Shown: positions 29,614-43,091 of the stretch, in pieces
Position numbering within the stretch: position 1 is the first letter of the stretch
Layout of the letters: every line of letters starts with the position of its first letter
DNA from: Verticillium longisporum
Lineage: Eukaryota > Ascomycota > Sordariomycetes > Glomerellales > Plectosphaerellaceae
NCBI GenBank assembly: GCA_019188255.1
Contig: JAETXT010000001.1
Location: 6,324,001 to 6,388,000 of the forward strand
DNA length: 64,000 bases
Direction: 5' to 3'
The notes under the pieces: model-generated
Seen by the model: only the letters and a program-made list of their open reading frames with translations
Told to the model about the DNA's origin: nothing
Databases searched by the model: none
Position numbers and translations under genes: made by a program

Positions 29614-30827
29614 GTGGCACGAGGACACACCCCATCTCCCATCCTTCTACTCACCTCGGACACAAGCCCTCGAGCGCCCGACCCCTCAGACCGACGACAA
29701 TACGCAAACTACCCAAGAGCCCGATGTCGACGAATTGCCCAGTCTAGCTTCCACGCCCCTACGACCCCACGACCCCGCCTTCACCACGCAACCGCCGCCC
29801 TCACTGCTTTCGCCCGCCTTCACGCCCCCGGCGACCCCAGGTACAGCGACACCCACCACCGAGGCCGCCCCGCGCGGAGTGCCCGTCGACAGTTCCATCC
29901 CTACCGGGGGCTGCGGCAGCAAGAGGCCACGCCTCCTCGAGACCCTCCCCAAAGTGCAATGCATTGTGCGCGCCCGGATTCCGACCGTCGCCGGCACCGA
30001 AATGTTCCTTCACCTCTACAGTAACGATGTCGACAACAAGGAACATCTTGCCATTGTCTTTGGGCGCCAGATCCGCAGCACCTCACTCGACGCCGTACAG
30101 CCGGGCGAGACCGAGATGGACCGCATGGTCCGCGGCGCATATACGGGCCGCCTGTTCCCCGGCCGCACCACGAGCGGCATGGCCAGCGGCACTGACTCTA
30201 CACCTGACTCAGCATCCAAGGAGCAGGGAGAGGAGGCGCCGCCTGCGCCGACGGGCCCTCCGCTCGTGCGCATCCATTCCGAGTGCTACACAGGCGAGAC
30301 GGCGTGGTCGGCGCGCTGCGACTGCGGCGAGCAGCTCGACGAGGCGGCGCGGCTGATGAGTCTGCCGGGAAACCACAATGGCGGAATCATCATCTACCTG
30401 CGACAGGAGGGTCGCGGCATCGGCCTGGGTGAGAAGCTCAAGGCGTACAACCTCCAGGACCTGGGCTCCGATACCGTCGAGGCCAACCTTCTGCTGCGGC
30501 ACCCCGCGGACGCCCGCAGCTACGGCTTGGCGACGGCCATGTTGCTTGATCTGGGCCAGGACGAAGTGCGACTGCTGACGAACAACCCCGAAAAAATTCG
30601 CGCTGTCGAAGGGCCGAACCGAGAGGTCAGAGTGTCGGAGAGGGTCGCCATGGTGCCATTGTCTTGGAAGGGTAAGGGTGGGTTCAGAAGCCAGGAGGTG
30701 GAGGGGTACCTGAAGACCAAGGTCAGTAGCTTTTTTCCCCGGCCCAGACATGTTCCAGAGCGTCGCTAACAATCGGCAGATCGAGAAGATGGGCCACATG
30801 CTGGATTCGGGCACGATGCCTCATTGA
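29549..30827 (+). CDS. RIB1: GTP cyclohydrolase II
   Basis: Two exons, 29549-30721 and 30780-30827, with a 58-nt intron (GTCAGT...GGCAG), give 406 residues. The enzyme opens GTP to 2,5-diamino-6-ribosylamino-pyrimidinone phosphate with release of formate and pyrophosphate, the first committed step of riboflavin synthesis. Zinc ligands are visible as C246-x10-C257-x-C259 in [17 protein letters not shown]; the active-site stretch RQEGRGIGL is at about 285-293, followed by [16 protein letters not shown] and [14 protein letters not shown]. The N-terminal 125 residues are Ser/Thr/Pro-rich and disordered, an extension beyond yeast Rib1 (345 residues). The frame is open upstream of 29549 but without an ATG, so 29549 (MPAFDSSTG) is chosen. 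The last exon encodes [15 protein letters not shown], matching the family C-terminus. Confidence 0.96.
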
Positions 30828-31484
30828 GAGCGATCATCAGGTGAAGGGAAACACAGTTGGATTAGGAGCATTGAGCATTTTGATGGAGTTTTGTGGCAGC
30901 CTCGTTTGGGGCACCTTCTTCGACCTGATAGACTTGCACATGACAAGCCAAGTGAGGCTATACCAATGAAACAAGCTGAACAGGACCTCGTTTTACACGG
31001 TGACGTACCGGGTGAAGCAAGCCGCCCTATGGCGAGATGAAATCGACAATCGCAAGGACAAAGGAGACAAACCGCCAGATTCACATCATGCGCCAGAAGC
31101 ACTGCACAAAAATATCCAACCACCTCGTGGAGGAAGTTTAGGAAAGACACATGCAAGATGAGAATGCACCTACCTGCACAAGAGCGATTGAGAGTGGGGC
31201 GTGACTGCCGCCATGGGTCCAACGCGACTACCCTTTTATGCATCGTGCTTTCCCCACGCGTCCAACTGTCTGGAAAAAGCAGCCGGGACTCCACATTTGT
31301 GTCCTGAGGTGCGTACCTGCCAACCCAACCGCCAACAGTCGACCTTGATTTTCACCCAGCACATCGACCCCAAGTTGCCTATTCTACATGCCCATGACAG
31401 CCTCGTCCATGTCGCTACCGGGACAGGACTCCAACTTATGACGTGAAACAAGCTCTTCCCGCTGTTGGCGTCGTCGCATCCACC
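30828..31484. other. Intergenic, no gene seen
   Basis: 3' flank of RIB1 and promoter of the coilin-like gene. A 157-codon minus-strand frame at 30821-31294 has no family pattern and is taken as chance. Confidence 0.4.
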
Positions 31485-34400
31485 ATGTCCGACAAAGAGC
31501 TCCGTCTGCTACTGCTCGTCCGCCGCCATGGCGTCCCTGAGGTCAAGCTCGTGTGGAACGTGCCCACAGGCCCCGATTGGACTATCGCGAAGCTGATTGC
31601 CCAAGTCGACGAGGCCATTCCCCTGGAGAGCGGCGAGTGGGGTCTCGAGGACTATGCCGTTGAGCTTAGGGGCACTGATGGCGAGCCTTTTGAGTGTCTG
31701 CACTTCCAACAAGTCTCCAAGGTCCTGAAGGACGACGATCAGGTCATGCAAGTGCCACGGCCCCTCCACATACCTCTTGACAGCTTGCTAACTTCGTGTC
31801 CGCAGTATTCGATCCCTCCTGACCCAAGACATCAAGCGTCGCCGTCTCAGCGGGAGACACCAGGTCTCCTTCGACGGCAAACATCTCGTCGATGGCCTCG
31901 CTTTCGGCCGACCCTGGCTCAGAACGCCACGCGACCGTCCACAAGTGCAACTGCCGCCCCGAAAGCGAGCCCGACTTACATGGGACAGCGATGACGATGC
32001 CGCTGCCGCCAATCCTCCCGACGGCTCAGACGAAGACGCGGACCGATCCCCTTTACTTATAGAATATGACGAAGATGATCGTTCCACGAAAGGCCACTCC
32101 AAGACAGTCAGATTCCACGCCGAAAAAGATGAGGACTCGAAGGACAATACTAGGGATGAGGAGGGTGTTGAGGAGGACGAACTTGGAGGAAATGACTTCC
32201 AGTCCAGTAGTGAAGGCTCCGACAGCGAGTCGCTCATGGAATACGACGAGGAGAGTTTACTTGAAGAGCTCAGGGACATTCAGGAGGACCATGCGGCTGT
32301 AGAGGGCGACCATGAAGACCATGAGGTGCAACTGCCGCCTCACCAGGTTCAGCAGATATCAGAGTCCCCTCTACAGCCACAACTCGTGACCGTTCAGGCA
32401 TGGATCGCCTCTTTGCGCATCTCCTTTCCCGAAAAGTCGGTTGAAGAAATTTCCCAAGCCTTGATAGAAAGCCACTACGACACCTGGGAGGCATATCGTC
32501 GTCTGGACCGCCAGCTTTACCTCCAACAGGATGAAACGAGCCCTGTACGGCCGTCGAACCCTGGCCCGCCCGACATGGCATCCGTCAGCAGCTCATCGAG
32601 TGCCAGCTCCAGCTCCGACTCGAGCAGCTCCGACTCGGGTTCCGAGTCGGACTCGGATCTGGACACAAGTAACAAACCACCAGAGAGACTGGCTATCGAC
32701 TCGGACGAAGATTCAGATGACGACTCGGATTTTGATACAGATGATGCCAACGATGACAGCTCATCATCTGACTCCTCATCTGACTCCTCAGACTCATCGT
32801 CCTCGGACTCGGAAGACTCCGATGACAGTCCATCCAGAAAGCCAGCTGTCTCACGCAAAGCCGTACCGGTATCGACAATCGCAGATGGTGATCTCTCGGA
32901 GAATGACGATACTGTCATCAGATACCCTGTTCAAGATTTGCTAGCTACGGAAAGTTCTGAGGAAGACAGCAGCAACAGTGACAGTAGCAGCGATGACTCT
33001 AGCTCCGAATCGGAACCCGAAGAGATGACCAGCAAGGCTCCGGTTAGCCCTCCAAGAAAACAGTCTGCTGTGTCAGCACCACAATCATCTTTCTCCGGCG
33101 TCAAGGACAATGACCAGCCGCTCGTACCACCGGGACGTGGAATGCGCAAGACACAAAAGAGAAACCTGAGACGACGGTTGGCCAAGAAAATGGCATCCAG
33201 AGATCAATCAGAACTGAGCGTCAACGAGCCTTCTGCCGCTTCCACGCCTGGTGCCTCGAAGTCTCGAGAGGAAGCAGAGTTTCTGGCACGGAAAAAGGCA
33301 CTCCTCGATATGATGGAAGTAGACACATCCGCACCATCGGCAAGCCCGCTCAAATCAAACAAGTATCCCGAGTCTGCACCCGCAGATCTATCAGGCATCA
33401 CAAGTCCTTCAACGTCCCCAGTAGGCGCTGTTGAAAACAGAGACGGGCCAAGCCAACATTTAGACGCGACCTCGTCGGCAGCAAGTCGCCGCACCAAGTT
33501 GAATGTCGATGCGGGGCGTCGGATGCTGTTTGGCGCTTTGGGTCTCCGCAACCCAAAGACTAAAGCTGACGAAGAGAAATTGCGCACCAAGTTGATGAAG
33601 GATGTGCGACCACACATCAACCCTCGCGTTACTGACGCAGAGGGCAGTCAGGCAGCAGCAGTAGTTCAAGCTACCGAAGAAGTCGAGGCGGAAGACCCGG
33701 ACGCCTGGCGCCAGAAGATTAACTGCAGCGCTGTTGAGTGCTGTGACGAAGGCGTCGAGCTGTCTGAACCGCCCTTCCCTTTTGTGCAGCGGTGGGATCC
33801 TCAACAGCAGTACGATCCGTCACAGAAGAAGGGCAAGCGCAAGCGACCTCAGCGGAATGCTTCTCAGTTCTACCAGGAGGAGGACTCGCAAGCCTGGAAG
33901 AAGCAGAGATACTCCTTCGGAGATGACAGTCACGATGCATCATATGCCACAGAAGGGGACTTCACGCAGGATGATATTGTTCTCCAGTACGATGACGCCC
34001 CCGAAGAAGAGGCTCCTCCAGCGCAGAAAGCCCCAGCAAACAGACATGTACCTGATGTCGAAGACTTGCCATCGCTCCCAGCAGACTTGTCCACACTGAA
34101 AGACCTGGCTCCCGGGGAAGCAAAGCCGTACATGGTCATCACCTGGAAGCAGTGGCTTCTTTCCGGGCAGACTAATTGGCAGCCTCAGCTCTCCAACGTG
34201 ACGGCTGTCGTTGTCAAGGTCGCAGGTAACAACGGCGCTGATCTACGACTGCTTCTGGCCATGAGGGACAGAGGGCTTGACAAGCCCGAGAAGACGTATG
34301 ACCAAGGCACCGGCAAGCGTATATACGACAAGTTTGAGGCCCCTGACATGGACGAAGACGAAGATGAAGACGACGTCGACGATGGCTATCGTGATGTACA

Positions 34401-35634
34401 GTTCAGCGAACTGATCGAACCTAAGATTATACTTGCTGCAGGTACCCAGAAGCAGGATGGCTGGACTGACAGTGTCGTGCGGGAGACACAGTACGAAGAA
34501 GGCAGAGATCGAGACGAGAGACTTGCCAACGGGTATGAGGATCAAATGATGATAACTACGGCGGAACAGCCCATGGAGGCTGACGGTATGCAGGGCGATT
34601 TAGGTTCTGGTAGCAGTGCCGCTGTCCTGAAGGATGCTACAAGTCCTACGCAGCAGAATCATGAAGAGGAGGATGCAAATCGACATGCACAACCTCGGAG
34701 CATACGCTCTTCTCCAATCATTTCACAGCAGATCGGATCTACGGCAGAACAACCATCGGCATCTGAAGAAATATCCCACGACTCTGGGCTGAACCATAAT
34801 ACCATTCCCTCACCCCGCCAGGCTTACGGAAATTTGGACGGTGTCGAAGATGACCAGCCATATCAGCAAGGCGACAATTATACCGAAGACCTGAACAGCC
34901 GGCCAGGAAACTTGCGCACCGACCTCATCCCCGCCGCCGTGACACTCGCCGCTACCGATGATGTACCTCCATTGGGAGTGCAGGAGAAACGTGGGTCCTC
35001 AGATTCGACACCGAAGGCAAAAGGCCTGTCGAAGACACCAAGCAAAAACATCGCCTCTGAGACGCCATCGCCGAGTCTGTCACTGCCCTCCGTCAGTGAA
35101 ATTTGGGCGACCGCTACTTCTCACAATTCGCATGGCACGCAAAGCCCCTCCCGAACCATGGCAGAGTCCATTTTGAAAATAAAAATACTGAAGGATGAGG
35201 AGTATGAGGAGGCTATGCGCCGCATTGACGACGAAGATGAGGGCGAGGAAGCGTTGCCAGGCACGCCCAAGAAGCGACTATTTTCGAGCACACCTCGGCC
35301 TGCTAATGGCCAGAAGCCAGATTTCCAGATACCTCCAGGCAGTCAGGTCATTACCCTGTCGTCAGACCGAGAATCCCAGGGAGAGGAAGAGCAGCCTGGA
35401 AAGGCGAGCCTGGATGAAGCTGGTGCCAATGGCAGGTTGAAGGGTGTCCTCAAGGGGAAGAAGAATCAGGGGCAGCGCAAGAAGGAGGCTAAGTCCCGTG
35501 CTGTCAGTATGCCTACTGAGATGGGTAAACTGCCTCAGAAAGGGCGGACGTCAGTCTCAGCGACAGTCCATTCCAATAGCGCCGCTAAAAGCGGAAAGGC
35601 AAGACGTGCAGCCAGCGCGATGCGGGATGCATGA
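31485..35634 (+). CDS. Large Ser/Asp-rich nuclear protein, probable coilin-like
   Basis: Two exons, 31485-31747 and 31806-35634, give 1363 residues. The 58-nt intron starts GCAAGT and ends CCGCAG: only a GC-AG intron keeps frame and the continuous motif DDDQVIIRSLLTQDIKRRRL. Residues 1-95 (MSDKELRLLLLVRRHGVPEV, then KLIAQVDEAIPLESGEWGLE) look like the ubiquitin-fold N-terminus of coilin, followed by a basic PPRKRARL. Two Ser/Asp/Glu tracts (about 346-440 and 468-493) resemble CK2-type acidic regions. Residues about 842-960 (DLAPGEAKPYMVITWKQW, then LSNVTAVVVKVAG, LRLLLAMRD and an acidic insertion before DVQFSELIEPKIIL) look like the Tudor-like domain of coilin. The C-terminus is Lys/Arg-rich. 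Coilin organises Cajal bodies and snRNP biogenesis; that role is inferred from architecture, and I could not align it. Confidence 0.88.
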
Positions 35635-36492
35635 GTTTAGGCCCTGTCAGTAAGAACGTCCAAGAGCTTGTGGGAAAGGGTAGGAGTTTACTCATGTGGA
35701 CATCAGAAGTAGTCTGAGCAAGATGATACCCATACATTACTTCATAATCAAGATATCGAAAGAAATTCAAGCTCTTTGAGTCATTCTAGTCTTTCACTGC
35801 AGTTTGGATCCAGTGGAACGAAATGTGGCGGTTTGCGAGTGTTGGGTCGATTGAGTGGCTATCATGGTCCCATAGCTGCGACCTCTACTAACCCCTGCAT
35901 AAAGGTCACTCGCGGTCACCACCAACCGAAGGTCGATTCTAGTACGACACCATCTTAAATCCAAAAAGCTTACTGACTTGGCCACTAGCGAAAGTTCGCC
36001 AATCTGCGCTTGCTGTGACAGTACTGACTCCCCTGTCGCGCAAGTGGATACAGCAAGCTGGGTGACGATGAGGGTGACATACGCAGACACACAAAGCAGG
36101 CTGACTGACTCCATACGATTGTCAATAGTCAGAGTTGATCTCTCAGGGGCTTGAAGTTCAGCTCGTCAGGATGGAACGCGCACTTGATGGCACTTCTTTG
36201 ACGCGTTGAGGGGCGGAAGGCCCACGCCTTGGTGATATACCCCATCCTCCCCTTCTGAAGCATCTGCACCTTGTGCTTCATGCTGTCTTTCGTCTCCAAT
36301 CTGTTCTATTCTTTGTTTGTCGCTGTTTGTTTCTATGATACCGGTTCTGTATATACTTGCTTCCATACGCCGTTCTGGAGACATCACCTCTAAATAATCA
36401 TCACGGTCCTGGAGATCGCACAACCCAACAGACGCACCAACCTATTACCCTCGTAAATACAAGAAGTCGAAGAAGAAGAAGACGACTGCAAA
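35635..36492. other. Intergenic, no gene seen
   Basis: No family pattern on either strand. A purine tract (GAAGAAGAAGAAGACGAC) at about 36468-36485 immediately precedes the next ATG. Confidence 0.4.
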
Positions 36493-36969
36493 ATGGCGAA
36501 ACCAAGGTGTCTCTCGCGCATCTTCGCCATTCTCTTCCTCGCATATCACACAGCCGCCCTCCCAACAGCCGCAAACTCAACCGCCATCACGACGACAGTC
36601 ACCCCGCCCTCAGCAACAAGCACCCCGATCCCCTCCCCGGTCTACCTCCTCATCAACCCCGCCGCAACGCCCGCCGGCCCGCCCGACTACGACGCCCTCT
36701 TCCCCGCCGACCCGGCCACGACCCCGCGGGCCACGGCCGACCTCGCCGAGCACGGCCTCCGCCAGACAACGTACTACTCGTGCGCCACGTACGCGACGAC
36801 GACGCACTGCGGGTGGCACAGACCCCTCATCCCCGTCGCCGCGGCGTCTGCGGCGGAGAGGACGGCGGGCGTGGGCTCTGTGGCCGTGGTGGCTGCTGCG
36901 TTGATCGCTGCCCTGCTGGCGGTGGGGTTTCCGGGGATGGAATGTTTTTTCGAAGGACGGGAAGCATGA
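36493..36969 (+). CDS. Small signal-peptide protein with C-terminal membrane span
   Basis: A single exon of 158 residues. MAKPRCLSRIFAILFLAYHTAALP is a signal peptide of about 22 residues. The ectodomain is Thr/Pro/Ala-rich, with TTTVTPPSATSTPIPSP as likely O-glycosylation sites, and has a short Tyr/Cys patch (TTYYSCATYATTTHCGWH). Residues about 123-148 form one hydrophobic span (GSVAVVAAALIAALLAVGFP) followed by a short EGREA tail. This makes a type I or tail-anchored surface protein likely. I do not recognise a family. The coding bias (strong C-ending codons) and the intact signal peptide support a real gene. Confidence 0.7.
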   Translation: MAKPRCLSRIFAILFLAYHTAALPTAANSTAITTTVTPPSATSTPIPSPVYLLINPAATPAGPPDYDALFPADPATTPRATADLAEHGLRQTTYYSCATYATTTHCGWHRPLIPVAAASAAERTAGVGSVAVVAAALIAALLAVGFPGMECFFEGREA

Positions 36970-39566
<2,597 letters not shown>

Positions 39567-39660
39567 TCACGATGGATCGATAGGAGGCAGCTCCAATCAG
39601 ACTTGGGACGAAAAGCGATGGTGGGTCAGGTTGCCGGTCGCGTAAAGCTGCTGCTTGTCA

Positions 39661-39722
39661 AGGAGAGGGGCGGAGGAGGAGAGGAGTAGGAGGAGGAGGA
39701 GGAGAAGAAAAAGAAGAAGAGA
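39661..39722 (+). repeat. Purine (GGA/GAA)n tract upstream of ARF6
   Basis: An imperfect run of AGG, GGA and GAA triplets, which on the coding strand of ARF6 is a CT-rich stretch about 260-320 nt before its ATG, a common promoter or leader feature in filamentous fungi. Confidence 0.7.
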
Positions 39723-40018
39723 TTGATGGGGTGTGGGTGGAGGAGAGGACGATGGACAGCGTGGTGAATCCCAAGTTGTGGTGTGGGTGTTTCGAAACTT
39801 TGGCGATGGGACGGGACTTGGAACGTCTTTCCCTTCCCATCTCCTTCTGAGCACCCGAGTTGGGTTCGCGTCAGGGGTCTGCAGGGTCAAGCAAGGGGGC
39901 GTGGGCATTTCCCGTCCCTGTGGCCCCCCTCTCTCCCCCCACCCCGTCTTTTCTGTTAGCGGGCGCAACTGCTGAAGAGGGCCCCATAGGGACCGTCGTC
40001 AGGGACCAAGGGCGCGTT
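39723..40018. other. Upstream flank of ARF6
   Basis: GC-rich, with C-runs near 39925-39945. No gene seen. Confidence 0.35.
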
Positions 40019-40080
40019 GGTAGGTAGGTGCCTAGGTACCTAAGCAGGGTGCTTACGGTAGGTAGGTACTATGTAGGCAG
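40019..40080. repeat. GGTACC/TAGGTA palindromic array D
   Basis: TTGGTAGGTAGGTGCCTAGG followed by TACCTAAGCAGGGTGCTTAC and GGTAGGTAGGTACTATG, about 620 nt upstream of the ARF6 start. Shares its vocabulary with the arrays at 15152, 28411, 29127 and 57815. The rest of the gap, to 40553, holds no gene that I recognise. Confidence 0.8.
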
Positions 40081-40553
40081 TAGCAGGAACCTAAGGCACA
40101 CCACACCTGTCAGGGGCCATCGAGGGCTGCGCGGGGTCTCTCTGCGTCCCTCGGCCAATGGGATACTTTAGCGGCAGAGGCCACTGACCATCTGCAAGGT
40201 ACGCGGGGCCCGTGCACAACACTATCAACAGCATTTCTCGGCGTCCTCCACAGATCTGGATCGACCTCCAGCCGAGCACACCGCTCTTGCCCATTTCAGG
40301 GGGGGACACTGGCACTGGAGCATCAGACTCTGCTGCGAGACCACCATGCATAATCACACACATGCTGAACAAAACGCTGGTGGCATTCAATGAGTACCGT
40401 AGTGAACACGCCTACGACGCAGGGCAAGCGGCCGTCGAAGGCCCGGCTGGACATCCAAAATAATCACACCATGCTCATCCCGCTACGATCCCATGTGGTC
40501 CATGCTTCACGGTGCTGCTCAATGTAGGTAGCGCACCATGTAGCTCGCCACAC

Positions 40554-41854
40554 TCAGGGCCGATACTCCAGCACGTAGCGCCTCTCGACCTGATGCGTCG
40601 TCGTCGAATCATTCTCCCCGTGAAACTTCAAATTCACCGTCACACCGTCCGGTTCCGTACTCTCGACATTGGCCGCGTAGAACGCCGTCGTTTGCGGGTA
40701 CAGGGCGAGAACCATCTTCCGGGGCTCCAGCTTGGACAGGCCTGGCGAGTTCTCCAGCGGGATGGGGATCATGTTGGACGCAAAAGTCTTGAACTCTTTG
40801 GCCTTGGCCGGGTCCTCCGGCTCCACGTCCAGGCACTTGTACCGCCGGCTCTTGCCTTCGCCGATGACGCCGACAACTTCGCCGAGTATCCAGTCATACG
40901 GCGGATCGCCCTGTTGCGGCTCTTCCTTCTTGCGCTTGAACGCCACCTTGTCACCTTTGGAAAAGGTGATCTTGCCGCGGGGCCCGTTGCCGGCCGTCGT
41001 TGACCCCGGCAGCACCCCGAAGAGGAGCCGGCTGTGCCGCTGCCCGTGGATCCCTGCGGCTCAACACTATCGGCTTTGGGAGGGATGCTGTCTCGATTGC
41101 TGTCCCGGTTGCTGTCTCGCGCACTGTCGCGATTGCTCGACCGGTCCCCGTACTTTCGCCCACTGGAAATGGGGCTAGGTACCGGTGAGTCCCCGGGGCC
41201 GTCAAAGTCGTACAGGGAGCACGCCGCGGCGGCGGCAGCGGCGGCGCTAGCCGTCTCGCGGGTCCGCGACGAGCCGCCGGTGCGTGACGCCGTCGGCGCC
41301 GCCAGGGCCTCGGTAGCTTCCTTGTGGTTGGCCTGCTGGACTGCTTTGAGGAGCGTGAGCTGTTCAATGAGGGCGCGAATGGTGTTCGAGTTGGTCTCCG
41401 ACAGCCTCACGCCGGACCGACAGAGTTGCTCCATGGTTGCGAGGTCTGCTCCGGTGGGACCGCCGCCATTTTTAGTAGCGGTCGCCGTCTTGGCGTCGAG
41501 CTTGAGCAGTTCGGCCAAGATGTCATTCACCGGGTTGACGCCGGTAACGCCCTCGTGGATCTCCTGCTTGGCCATATCCCAGAGCTGGACCTCCTCACCG
41601 TGGCCACCGCCATTGTTGCGATTCGAGCCGCGGCCGCTCCTGTGACGTTGTGACATGATGCCGGCGGCTGAAGGCAAGGGGAACGCAGGTGCGATCCCGG
41701 GGGTGGAGGAGGGACCTGAGGCGGCTACGCTTGGGGGCCTTGGAGGCAGTGATGAGTTTGCCCGCTTAGGCTGCTTTGCCAGGGAGCCTCTTCGGCCAGG
41801 CTTGACCTTGGGTTTCGGCGGGTTCGCACGGGGAGGCTTCTTGGGGTCAGTCAT
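40554..41854 (-). CDS. SGF29: SAGA-associated factor SGF29, apparently frameshifted
   Basis: The C-terminal frame (41060 down to the stop at 40554) contains the tandem-Tudor domain of Sgf29: FSKGDKVAFKRKKEE, DWILGEVVGVIGEGKSRRYK, CLDVEPEDP, MIPIPLENSP and VLALYPQTTAFYAANV, ending HQVERRYVLEYRP. The N-terminal frame (from 41854, MTDPKKPPRANPP, or the internal ATG at 41656, MSQRHRSGRGSN) holds WDMAKQEI, a coiled coil and a Ser/Arg/Asp linker. The two frames differ by one base and must be joined near 41000-41060, where two C4 runs lie (41003-41006 and 41015-41018). No suitable GT-AG intron was found, so a missing base is likely, either a real mutation or an assembly error. Sgf29 reads H3K4me2/3 for the SAGA complex; the aromatic-cage Tyr residues appear to be present (AFYAANV, YVLEY). 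About 433 residues if joined. Confidence 0.85.
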
Positions 41855-41860
41855 TGTACC

Positions 41861-41901
41861 GTGTATGTGTGTATGTGTGTATGTGCGCGTGTGTCTGTGT
41901 G
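41861..41901 (+). repeat. (GT)n-rich microsatellite just upstream of the SGF29 start
   Basis: GTGTATGTGTGTATGTGTGT followed by ATGTGCGCGTGTGTCTGTGT, seven nt upstream of the ATG at 41854 on the gene's own strand (CA-rich in the mRNA leader). Confidence 0.75.
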
Positions 41902-42835
41902 AATACGATGAGGGTGTAAATGTGATGGAAGGGTTGGTCTCTGGTAATGTGGGATGATTTGTTGAGAGAAACACACGAGGACATGAAAGATGCTGAGCGA
42001 GGGGTTGCAGAAGGACGACTCACGAGCAGGCCAAGGCCGAAGACAGGTCAAGAGAAGTCGTAGGGTTGAACGTCACCAGTGCTTTCCGGCTGGTGTGATT
42101 GCTCGCTGGGCAAGTACGGCTTTTCCTTCCTGTGGCACCTGCAGATGCAGTGACGGTATGACAAGCGGGGTCTGGCTGTCCAACCACGCCTTGGCGATTC
42201 GCTTGTCACTGCCGGCCACTGAAAAAGACCTGATATGAGGGGGGCTGCTGTCTGACTGATAGATCGTCTGGAGATTCGAAGCGAATAGATTGCTCGTGAT
42301 AGTGTAGGGGGGGGAGGGTATCAAGAAAGGATGAAGTGGGCGTTCCAGGAAATCACATTGTTCATATCCCGTGCGCTGTAGACGAATGCAGGAATGAAAT
42401 TGTGCGCCGCCTCCCAAAACTTACACAACCACCGACGGAAAACCTTGAACGCAATCGCCCGGCCTGACGTCTTGATGCACCTCTACAGCTAAGGTGGTCT
42501 CAGCTGGTGATCCCCCAGCGATGATGACGGACGGGCTGCGGTTGAGGATGAGGTTGAGGGTGAAAGTGGAGGACACGAGCCGCGCGCTTCCATGGTCAAT
42601 GGATCCGATCATGTTGGCTCCCCTAGACGCGTCGGAGAATGAGCGAGCGCATGGACCAAGTCACTCGCTTCTCCTCTGGCGAGGTCTCCTCACTGTATGA
42701 ACCGCCACAGTGCGGCGGGCCATTTTCCGGCCCGAAGTTGGGTGACGGAAGACTCAATTTCCTGGCAACTCGGGAAGCAAGCACAGTGGAAGGCGGGGCA
42801 GTAGCTCTCCAGGGTGACCCCTGCCTGACGTCAAT
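41902..42835. other. Divergent intergenic region between SGF29 and PMI
   Basis: No gene is recognised on either strand. Short frames are present without family patterns. Confidence 0.4.
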
Positions 42836-42843
42836 CGCTCCTG
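42836..42843 (+). promoter_or_regulatory. CRE-like palindrome TGACGTCA
   Basis: Perfect CRE 249 nt upstream of the mannose-6-phosphate isomerase ATG. Occurrence by chance is possible. Confidence 0.3.
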
Positions 42844-42990
42844 CTGCCGCCCACTACGAGAGCTCACAGCGCGGCCGCGGGGTCTTGAGGTGCCTGTGTC
42901 CCGCCAAACCACCTTCAAAGACAGGAGCCTCGTCTCGTAATCGCCTTTCCTTCATTGAACGAGGATCCAAAACTCGCGCATCGCAGCCAC

Positions 42991-42998
42991 TTTATATA
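42991..42998 (+). promoter_or_regulatory. Possible TATA box of mannose-6-phosphate isomerase
   Basis: TTTATATA lies about 95 nt upstream of the ATG at 43092 and is followed by a C/T-rich stretch, as expected for a fungal core promoter. Confidence 0.45.
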
Positions 42999-43091
42999 CC
43001 TCGCGTATTGCCTCTCCTATTGCTGTTGTCCACTCGTTGCCCTTTCGATCTTGTTCCCACGACCGCACCACATCCTCTATCTATCCCCACC

